From Monomorium pharaonis (lineage: Eukaryota > Arthropoda > Insecta > Hymenoptera > Formicidae): a stretch of DNA of 64,000 nucleotides. Where the stretch lies: NCBI RefSeq assembly GCF_013373865.1, contig NC_050470.1:558001-622000 (forward strand). The letters are read 5' to 3'. The notes below the pieces were generated by a model. It was not told the DNA's origin. It did no database searches and saw nothing but the letters and a program-made list of their open reading frames with translations. Shown one piece after another: positions 42,874 through 54,700 of this stretch (position 1 is its first letter; every line of letters starts with the position of its first letter). The position numbers were made by a program, and so were the translations under genes.

Positions 42874-45727
42874 GCACGCACGCACAATACGAGTTGATAC
42901 TGAATGTTTACGTACATGTAATAATTTATTATCTAAGTAGAATTTACTGTGCTCCAACCCATGCAAACTGCGCACTGCTTATTTGTCTAATGTCAGCTCG
43001 TCTTAGCATTATTTGATACAAATTTCTGATATATTAGAATAATTTTTTTATAGATATTTGATGCTGGTGATTTCTCGGTTCTCTGCTCGATAACGGCCCC
43101 ACGTGGTGAACGGTGGATGGCAGGCGATTTCTTAGCCGCTGATAGGGTTATTCTGTGGAGCGACGAAGGTCACGGATATTTATATAAACTTCCAGCAAAG
43201 TACGTATAACACAATATTTCATAAGCATTTCTTTGATAAACGCCATCCAATTGTCGAATATATTCTAGAAATGTCTTTTATTTCGGTTTTCCCTAGCTAA
43301 TAATAATAATGTTGCCTAACGAATGAATTATTCTTTCTCTCTTTTGCTCTCTCTCTCTCTCCCTCTTTCTTTCTCTCTCTCTCTCATCTCAAGTTTAATA
43401 TTTGTGATTGAGTGAAATTATGTAACAATTCAAGATATTCGAATTTCTTATTGAATTTTATTGATTACCATTCTTTTATTGCTTCTAGGATTCTGGTACA
43501 ACTTGACAGGTAGTTTATTTCCGCGTATATATACTTATTGACATTTTTTTGCAAAAATTATGTATCTAACAATATTTTTGTCTGAAAAGAGTTATTTTAA
43601 TAGTTTCTAGTAGCATGGTTATGGTTATTAAAATGCACTTTCTTGAGTTTATGAAACAGTTTGTAATGATTAACAACTATTTGTTAATAGTTGAAGCATA
43701 TGCTGAAGTAGCGATTTATACAGCTAAATATCTTTAATTATTCGTAATTTACATGATACATTCTTGAGAATTGATTTCTCACAGATGTAGCACAGCTGTT
43801 ATTTTAATAATTTTTAATATCTCACGTAAATAATATGTAATATATCAAAAAATATTATTAAATCTCTAATTGTTAGGCGCATTAACTCGAAAATGAGTTG
43901 TCTACTTTTAATTATAGGACTGAATGCTGTAGAAGCACTCGCTGGCAATGCACATATTCGATATTTTATTTTTTATCTTTGTAATCATTTTTTATCATGC
44001 GCCTACATATTCAGAGTCATATTATCGTTTATTCAAATTCGTTATATTTTCCCGATTTCATGAAAGAAAAAACTTTACATTCTTCATGTAAATACCTCAT
44101 TTGTGTATGACTTTCTATTTGAAATATGAATATTATAGATACTTAAGTATGATAAATATGATAAGTTTTAGACTTAAAACTTTTATAGTCATTGACGTTG
44201 CTTCCAATAGAAAGAGTACATGCCGCGTCCTGATACAGCGTTGCGCCGACGACGTTTCGCAAACGTTACGGGCTACCGCACAAGCTCTTCCATAACACGT
44301 TACGTTACGTTAAGTACTCCATATGAACCTAAGTTTGTACTTAAAATTTAACTTAAATCAACACACAAAGAAATCCTTAACGTAAGAACTTAAGAACTAG
44401 CGTTAAAAGTTTCTTTGTGCGTCGATGTAAGTTTAATTTTAAGTACGAACTTTGGTTTGTGGAGCACTTAACGTAACGTAACGTGTTACGAAAAAGCTTG
44501 TGCGGTGGCTCTACTTCAGTATCGGAGCTCCTAGCCCTGGGTATCGATCATGTAATTTTTTCCTTAAGGGGATCCGGGAGTGACAGAGTTACCGACATTT
44601 TTTGGGGAACTTGGATTTTCGAATTGGAGTAACAGAATGCAAAATCCTTTTACAGGATTAAAGTACGCACAAAAATGAAGGGGGCGATGTACGATTTGTT
44701 CTGATAAATAAAAAAAAATTGTTATTTATTAGTCACTTAACGACAATATTTGCTTCATACAAAAAATCTATAGTTTATATGTATAAAATAATCACGTCGC
44801 CCCCTAGAAAAAACTCTCAGGAATAATATCGTGCAATTAGAAATAAGATTAGAATCCTAGAAAAAAAGATTCGCATTCCGCAAATTGGAAAATGAAAAAA
44901 CGAAAATTTGGGTTATGTACACGTAAAAAGTCGATAAGTAGAGCAATATAAGAAACAATTTTTTCGTTTTCAATATAAAATCTAATTTATAGATTAATAT
45001 TAATATGTGTACTTTAATTCTGGAAAAGGATTTCTAAATCTATACAAGAAATACATATAAAATCTCATTAATGATGTGCACGAATGACTCTACCTTATCG
45101 ACCTCGATCAAATTTCAAAGGCACTCCTGGAGGCACTCCTTAAGGGGATCCAGGAGTGCCTTTGAAATTTGATCGAGGTCGATAAGGTGTTGAATAGAAA
45201 GAGACAGTAATTTGAAACGTTTCACTTTTCACGTTTCCGCCCTAGGGGAAAAATTACATGATCGATACCCTGATGCAAATTGTAACATTTGCGAAACGTC
45301 AGCGCTATGCTGTACCAGGACGCGGCATGTATCTGGAAACCTTTCTATTGAAAGCAAATATGATAAGTATTACGATAATAGAATAATGATTAGATTCAAA
45401 CGTGCGATAGTAAAAATGTTAAATTTGTTGTATTTTAATTTTTCATGTGAAAATAATGATCAAGTCTCTTTTTCGAGAGCTTTACTCGAAATCCAAGATT
45501 CAGCGTTCGACTGAACATAAAAATATAATCTCAGAACACAAAGAGAAACTTTCGTCCATGCACATGAATTAACAATTGACACAATGATTCATTTTACGGT
45601 GATGTCTTTTCCATATTATTCACATCTGCATTCTACGCGGGATCTGGTGTTCTTCTAGCAAGCTGAAGGGCAAGGCTCTCAGCAGGTAACCTGTATTATC
45701 ACTTGTACATGTTCTCCAAATATAATA

Positions 45728-45784
<57 letters not shown>

Positions 45785-48700
45785 CTCGTAATCTTAATTT
45801 TCTTTTTTGTTTCTTTATGTAAATTATTTTTGTCGTCATTTTCCTTTCTTTGTTAAATAAACATAATAATTCGGTTTTATTCATTGTTCTTTGATAGTGT
45901 GAAAAAACTTGCTAAGAAAATTTTATATTGATTATATTTAGCCTTATATATCGAGTATATACTAGTAACATATAGTAGTATATATACTAGTAAAAAATCA
46001 ATATGCATTAAGTTTCTTTTTTTTTCTAACTATTTTTATTAGTTTGTTACATTATACGCATTATCAGTGATATCCAAACACACGATGGTATTTCCCTCGA
46101 CCATTTCTCTTTTTTTTATTTATAATAAATATCAGGCACTTTTCATTAGCGTTTACATACAAACTCGTATATTTTTGATACATATTTGCATATGTCCCGT
46201 TGTACAAGAGACACACGTATATTCGATCCATCATAATCATTGACAATTTGTAATTGCAATTTAAATATAAATAATATAGACAAGGTAAAAAGCACGCAAA
46301 AAAAGGTAAATGCAAGGAAGAATTATGTGTTGCCACGATTCATTACTTATGTTCTTAAATTCTATTTGCTTTAAGTTGCTTTGCACCGTTATTATTAACG
46401 TAACACAGACGTGACACAAAGGTACTTTATTGGAAAAAAAAAAAGATTTTTCCAAGGGCAGAATACTTGTATATTCAATAAGTTAGTGTTATTTTTTAAT
46501 TTGAAAATAAAACGAAGAAAATATGGTACACATTGTATTTTTTTGTATTGTATGTATTATTTTTTTTTGTCTTCTAATACCAGAATAATTTTGACTCTAC
46601 TTTGATTCTAATTTTAGCACTGATATCAAAACTTGTCAAAATCTTGACATCAGATTTTTTTTAGATATTTCGACCTTTGTGTATTGTTTGAAAATGCTAT
46701 TGCTTTGAAAAGATGTTTTTACTTGCAGCGTATGCTTTCTAATAAAATCAATTTTTAATAGCCGGAAAATAAATAAACACGTATATTCGAAGTTACTTGA
46801 TGCGTCGAAAGGCTTATGCAATACGAAAAATAGTTACTATGATTGTTTGGACATGTGTTCTAACATGTATATATAAGTAATTTTGATGTTGATATTATAT
46901 TTTGCAATATTCATTGCAAAACATTGTTCAAGAATAAATCCACTTTATAGTGACGAAAGTAATTGCTAATGACGAATTTTCTTTTTACACGATACACATA
47001 GTAGCGTTGCGGACAACAAAAATTTTCATACCGCCGGTGCAGAGTACGATCAGCCCTATCTCTACTGTACATTAACACAGCCTGGAGATAAGGTAAAAAA
47101 CATTTTTTCTATTGCATAATGAGACTAAGGTACTCGTGTTTAACTATTTTATTTATAGATAAATATTTTAGTTGTATTCTATGTTTTTAGAATTAAAAAA
47201 AATTTTTGTTTCTCAAAGCTTATGTCGTCTTAGGGATCTTTGACTCTAAAGATTATAAAGTCGTAGGATGCCTTATTTCCAGAGTTTTCGGTTAAATTTT
47301 GTTATTCCGCATTTTTGTTTTCTCCAATTTTCGAGTGCCATTTTTCGTTTTAGCCTCTTTCCTGTCCGCCGGCCATGCGATTAGTCACCGTGCAACGTCA
47401 GAACAAGACCTTAAAATATCTCTTACGCGGAGACAGTGAGGGTGTCGTTATTCTTTGGACAGTGCCGGACGTAACGACGCAACAGGTTGCTCAGATTTGC
47501 CAGAATGACGGATCGTCATCACCGGCATTGTCACCGATCGTGAAAACTAGTCTCACCGCTGCCTGGGATGCAATGAAACCGTCTCCTGTAGGGATACTTG
47601 ATCAGTTGGACACTGGCGATGGCCATGGCATTAAGCTTACTGCTTGCATATATTTGCCGCAACAAAGTCGACTAGTCGTCGGTCGTGAGGATGGTAGCAT
47701 CATCATTGTGCCAGCGACTCAAACCGTAATGCTTCAACTACTTCATGGCAATCATCAGCAGTACGATGGTATTTTTATTATTCCTTTATGAAATTTATCT
47801 GTACTTGATTATTATTTATTGCTGATAATGATATGAGAAGCAAACTCTCTCTGAGTTATGCTTGCGAAATAATATTGGATTAATAACAACTTGACACGAA
47901 TTACACAACTATTTAAAAAATCCGAAACAAAATGATTTAAAATGTTTTAAAACTACACACTACAACTCACTTTGAAATTTAATAAAATTAAAAATTTTTT
48001 TACGATTTAAATTCTTAATTATTCTTTTCTAATATACATTTTTTAGATTGGCCACCACATCAAGTTTTATTGGGCCACTCGGGACGAGTAAATTGTCTGC
48101 TTTATCCTCATGGCGCAGCCTCTCGTTACGATCGCACCCATCTCGTATCTGGTTCTGTGGACTTTGCTGTCTGCCTCTGGGATTTATATGCCGGCACATT
48201 GATTCATCGATTTTGCGTTCATGCTGGTGAAATTACGCAACTGATGGTGCCCCCCGATAATTGCAGTGTATGACTATTTTTATAAAAAAAAATTTTCAAT
48301 GTCGATAATTTTAACCACTTTACCTACTGCCTTTTTTCACAAAAATATGGATTGATTAGCTAAAAATCGATTGAAGTTTAATATATAAAGAGTTACATAT
48401 TTGTATTTAGTTGTATATTTTTATTTGCAGCCTAGGATACAGAAATGCGTTTGTAGCGTTGCATCGGATCACAGTGTTACCCTACTCTCATTAGCGGAAA
48501 GGAAATGCGTCGTGCTTGCTTCGCGACATCTTTTCCCAGTTGTAACTATCAAATGGAGACCGCTAGATGATTTCATGATAGTCGGATGTTCAGACGGTGC
48601 CGTATACGTCTGGCAAATGGAAACTGGTCACTTGGATCGCGTACTTCATGGTTTGTTTGCTCCAATTTCAGTCTCTTGAGTGTTATTTGTATTTTTTTTA

Positions 48701-51700
48701 TCTTTTAATTCTTAAGATTTTGCCAGATTTTCCTTTTTCAGAGCTTTGAAGCTTTGGATATTATTTATTGTGCTCTCTGTTTTATGTTATTACATTTTTT
48801 AATTGTGTGTGAAATTGGTGCGCGCGCGCGCGCGCGCGTGTGTGTGTGTGTGTATGAGAAACGTGAAAATAGCGAATTGTTCTTTTTTTAGGCATTATCG
48901 CGGAAGAGGTGCTCTATGCTTGTGATGAAAACACTATAGCGGCAGCTGGCGGATCCGCTACCGGCGGTGAGCTAGGACTAGCTAATCCTGCTGTACATTT
49001 TTTTAGGTAAATGAAATTTTGCAGCATAGATGGTGAGAATCTCGCGTGTTCTTGTATGAAATAAATCATTCGGGGAAACATTCTCCGTTACAGTCTATCC
49101 AATTTTTACTTCTCAGGGGTTTGCGTCATCGAAACTTGTCGGCGATTAGACACGCGACGCAAAGAGGGCTGCATCAATTGCAACAGCTCCACGGTGGACA
49201 TGGTCCCGACCACGGGAATCAGATAAAAGCCAAAGGTTCGCCGCTGATGATCCAAGGATTCAGAAGTAACCCAAAAGATCCAGAAAGTCATATTTTATTC
49301 TTTGACATAGAAGCACTGATAGGTATGGGATTTCTTTATACTTTATACATCATACTATAATAGTTCTTTTTAAAAAACTGAATTTTTATTTATCTGTAAT
49401 TCTTCTATTTATTTTGCATTGTATAATAACCTGTGTTATGGCATAAATAATGATAATAATTTATTTTTTTTTACCACAGTACAATTGCTCAGCGACGAGT
49501 ATGGTGCCATGTCGCCTGGTTCCTTGGAAGCACAAGGACTTATCTCCGCTGCCGAATATCAGAAAGTTGCAGCACTCACTCAATCCGCCAGTCCTGATGC
49601 GCATAAGAAAATTGTTGGTAAGGATCTCTTTATGTTATTTCAAATTATATAAAAAATTATGATAAATATATGTTATATTTTCAAATGACTATTAAGTAAG
49701 TACACGGTTCTTTTCGCAGTTTTATCCATCTAAAAATAAATAGTGAAGCTATCTCTATGTATCCCTTTGTAGACTTTTTCGGTCGCGTCAAGGATAAGGC
49801 GGGGGATGTTGAGCGAATATTGAAGGAGAAAGATCGTCATGGTATCGTGTTTTATTATTGTTACTTGTTTCGCAATTCTGTTTATATATTTTTTATTTTT
49901 CGCAAAATTGCCAATTTTTTGCATCACAAAATGCCTATATATTAATGTTCAAACTTTACAAGAACATTACAAACTTTACAAGAAAATATCAATATTTTCT
50001 TGTAAACCTTTTTACAGAATTTCTAAAAATATTTTAATAATACGATTTATTTACATGTTTTATTAATTGATACATGTAAAATAACACATGATATTGTTGT
50101 CCTTCTTTGTCAAATCTTAATTTGATTTGTGATTGCCTAAAGGCTATTCTACAATTGCGTAAGTGTGGTCGTAAGTGGTTGTAAGAGTGTTGTAAGGCGT
50201 CGTTGTAAAGCGGTACTTTCGGTTGTAGAGCGTGTTGTGGAAGATGGTTGAATTTCATCTTTCACGACTACAACAGATGTGAACGTAAGAGCCAACCAAT
50301 CAGAGTGCTGTTCACGTCATCCGCACATATGCCGCACACCGCCATAATTTACTGCACTCTGATCAGTTGCTGTAATCAAGTTTACAACGTATCTTTACTC
50401 TATTGTAGATTGATCCGTTGTAAAACATTTATGACTACTACTACTCCTACTCCTACAACCTTACGCTTACGCAATTGTAGAATAGCCTTAAATTGAAAGA
50501 AATTGTTTGGCATATATTTTATATTTTATTTGCAAAATGTTCGTTATATAGGATTTTATTTTTTTTATGCTTATTAGTTTTTTTTATTAAACAATTATAT
50601 ATTCTAACCTTACATCAATTTTTTCATTCATATCCTAACCCTTTTTTGTCATATTGAATCTTAAAACCGTACCGCACCGTCATTTGAGCATAGCGAACCT
50701 ACGCGGACCCGAGCTCATTACAATGCAGACAAACACCTACACATAAACATATACACATACACTCATCCATACTGACCCATCTACATATATACGACACATA
50801 CACATACACAATCTACGTAATAGTAGTGTAGTAAAACCAGTGAAAGAGGCTGAGAGAAGGCCCAATGTTATACATGCTGCATATCTATCTTGGATCTGGC
50901 ACATTAAGTTAAGAAAAAGGAAATTGAATCTTAAAGGTTTATAACTATGAATTTTCACACACACGCACACATTTTTTTTAACGTGATTGCTTCGAATGTA
51001 TGAAAGATTATTTATTTCTCTATTTTCTAATAGGTTGCAATAATGTTAGTGTTTTTCTATAGACTTGTTCAGTTCAGTCATCTGTGATATATGCTTTCTT
51101 TTCGATTATTGTGCTACCTAAAGTGCTACGACATATTTCTTTCTGTAGGTATATTGGCTAAGATGAAGGAGGGTGCAGAGAATGTACATACTAAGTTACA
51201 GGCCAAAGCAGAAAGCGTCGGCCTCAAGCCGTCCACATTTGACGGCAAAGGTTAGATAATATATATTTGACAACGATAAGTTTCTTTTATAATTTATGGT
51301 TCCAACAATGTCTCGCACGAATTTATTTTGAAAAGTTTTTAGTTACCCACTCACACTATGATTCTGGGGGTCTATTACGGTTCTTAGGTGAGTTCACTCA
51401 CTTTTCACATTTCCAGCACTCTCTCCACTGATTGGTGTATACTTTTAGAACTAACAATATACACCAATCACTGTAGCTCACTTTTCACATTTTCACAGTG
51501 AGTGATCTCACCTAAGAACTGTAATAGACCCCCTGGTGTATCAATACATAGAAAAAATTGTCGTCAGTTTTTTTAAAGCACTCTTATTCTCTCCGTTTAC
51601 TTTATATTCTTAACAATTTTATTAGGTTTCAAGGGAGTAACAAGGAGATGGATATTATTATTACTAAGATTGCTTTAATTCTATCAATTTGCACGCTTGT

Positions 51701-54700
51701 GACAACCTTTTAACAACATTTATTGTCATCATTGAATTATCATTTGCTTTTTTTATTTAGTAATTGATTATGTTTGTAATTTGCTCGTTCGAGAATCATA
51801 TATATATATATATATTAATTATTAGGATTTTTCGTTCTTTTCAACTGGATTATACACTGGTGCAATAAATTAAAGTGAGACAAATATGTTTTTCTCATTC
51901 TAACTTATTGCACCAGTGTAGCAGTGCAGCGAAAAAGAACAAACCAATTGTTATTCTTTGGCATGTTAAGCGGATCCGGTAGTGACAGAGTTACCGACAT
52001 TTTTGGGGGAACTTGGATTTTCGAATTGGAATAACAGAATGCAAAATCCTTACAGAATTAAAGTACGCACAAAAAATGAAGGGGCGATGTACGATTTGTT
52101 CTGATAAATAAAAAAAAATTGTTATTTATTAGTCACCTAACGACAATATTTGCTTTATACGAAAAATCTACAGTTTATATGTATAAAATAATTACGTCGC
52201 CTCCCCCTCCCCCTAGAAAAAACTCAGGAATAAGATTGATATTAATATGTGTACTTTAATTGTGGAAAAGAATTTCTAAATCTGTACAAGAAATACATAT
52301 AGTCTCATTAATGATGTGCATAAATGCTCTACATTATCGACCTCGATCAAATTTCAAAGGCACTCCAGGATCCCTTTAAGCAACTGAAATGCCCTCTTAA
52401 GCACATAAAGCTAGAAACTTTGAGAGGTACCCAAGTAGTTGTTCAAACTTCGAATGAAAGCGCACATACACAAATATCAATGAGTATTTGCAAAAATGAC
52501 GTTTTTATTATCAAGTAGTGAATTAGTAAAATACGTGGGTGATAGGGTAAGGTGTTATGTGAAAGAAGAAAATGTGCTAAATGCAAATTATTTGATGTAC
52601 TGCGTAATCTTTTCTAATTTCTTCATGATTCGGGCATCTGTGGTAAACATGTTTTTCGGTATTCTTGGAAGTGCAGAAGGACACACTAAGTACAACGTTT
52701 CTTTTTTTTTCTTACGACTTTTTTAGCCATAATTGCAAATGATAATTATTTCCTTTAACTCCAAAACGATTTGAACAATTACTTGGGTACCTCTCAGAGT
52801 TTCTAGCTTTGTCCGCTTAAGAGAGCGTTTCAGTCGCTTAACGTGCCGAATACGTGTGTATGTGTGTGTGTGTTTCTTAATTCAAAATAATGTGCTGTTC
52901 AATACTAGTGAATTTTTATTAGTGGTTTTATGGATGGATTTTTATTATTACGTTTATGTATTTATTCTTTTGTTGAAAGTTTATTCTAATGTTTTTCAGT
53001 TGCATTACATGATTACATCCAGGGTTGGGTAAGTTAATATATTTTTTTAACTAAATTAAATTAAAGTTAATGGATTATAAAATTAATTCAGTTAAGTTAA
53101 AAGTTACATAAATAAAACACTAACTCAGTTAAAGTTACATTAAGATTAATTTAACTCAAGTAAAAGTAAAAGTAAATTTTGAGAAGCTTTATTTATATTA
53201 AATTAAAAAGCCATATAATTGATTTAATTCAGATTACCAACATAATTACAGTATCAATCATCAAATATATTTAATATTTTATTTGTAAATTAAGTTATAA
53301 TAATTATATGAAACAACAAAAAAAATATTGTTTTCATGCAGGAATGTATTTTTATTTTATAATTTTTTTCTTTTACTCAAATAAAATTTTTAATTTAGGA
53401 AAAAAGTTAATAAGTTAAAGTTTATACATTTCAACAATAACTAGTTAAAGTTAAAAATTAAATTATTTAAGGTTAACTAAATTAAATTAAAAGTTATTAA
53501 CTTTTTAACTTTATTATTAACTTTTAACTTTTTAATTAGTTACTACCCAACCCTGATTACATCATAGCTGTCCCTGTTGTTTTGAGTATTATTAAAAAAA
53601 TTATTGCAATGTTTATATTTATTCAACTTTTTGCAGGTGACAGTTGGAATAACAGCGATGCGGCGAAGAATAGTTTGAAACGAAACGGTGCGTTCAGCGA
53701 GCCAAACGCGACAATGGAAGTAGCACAGTTGCTTTTGAGCCTTTTGCATGCTTGGGGCATGGATCCAGACTTAGATAGAGTTTGCGAGGGAAAGTTGGGT
53801 TTACTACGGCCTATGGTTCCTGTTTCATTCGGTGTACTATCCAAGGGAGGTATGTTGACACTTGAAATTATAATATATATGTGTTATTTAAAACCATCTA
53901 TTACAATTTACATATAATCATAATTTAAAACATTTACAAGAGATTTTTTTAAGTTGAAGATTTATTTACATTACATGTACAAATAATTTTTTATATTTAA
54001 AATAAAGAATAGTATTAATTTTTATTACAATATTTTAATACAAAATATAGAAAGAAGTCATATACATTGCAGGTTACATGTCATTGTTATTGCCAACTTG
54101 GCAGACACAGCTTGAACCGGTCGGTGAACCTACGACTCAATTGGAGCAACGCTTACCTGCTGAACTAGTTAGACAAGAGAGACTCACTAGAGCATTCACA
54201 GCGAGAGCACATTGGGAATTATCAACAACATTAACGAGTAATCATTTACTGGCAGTAGTCGCGTTATCGAATACTTTAATGTCAATGAACAATGCCACGT
54301 TTGTACCTGAACAAGAACGAAATCGCAAAATGCATAGGTGAATTAACTTAATATAAAATAATTAAATTACACAATAATAAATAATATTAGTTTTGAAAAT
54401 TATTGTATTATTATTCTAATATAGTTATGTAGCATTTAAAAGAAAGTTACACATAAAATTATATTATAAAGGAAACGTATACAGTCTCGAGATATAACAT
54501 ATTAATATGAAAATATAGTTTTGAAAGTAAATTTACTATCAATATATAGGCCAGGCAATAGAGGTGCAGTAAACTGGAACAAGACAGAAGAGGAAAATGA
54601 GGAAATGTACACGGTACAACAAGCGCAGATAAAGCAAGGTTGGTCCCTTCTAGCCACTTTGCATTGTGTATTACTACCTGATAAAGTTGCGGCACAAGGT

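Larger units (their letters stand above)
44196..45360. mobile_element. Composite inverted-repeat element D with two nested insertions
   Basis: The left arm (CAATAGAAAG, ACATGCCGCGTCCTG, GACGTTTCGCAAACGTT, then GGTATCGATCATGTAATTTT at about 44541) reappears reversed on the right at 45250-45357. Between left-arm pieces sits an inverted repeat (44271-44510), and between the arms a TTAA-flanked element (44568-45139). Non-coding; in WDR7 intron 5. Confidence 0.7.
43510..47001. other. WDR7 intron 5 (3.5 kb after the candidate microexon)
   Basis: Largest WDR7 intron by content of repeats: composite element D (44196-45360), then a (CT)n tract (45727-45778). 45800-47000 is AT-rich with nothing recognised. 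Confidence 0.6.

Noticed and set aside
44101..44295. Open frame in WDR7 intron 5
   Set aside because: It runs into the arm of composite element D; no homology and no splice support.
52324..52518. Open frame within the nested TTAA elements
   Set aside because: It spans the junction of E2 and E3, so it is not an ancestral gene; no transposase similarity seen.
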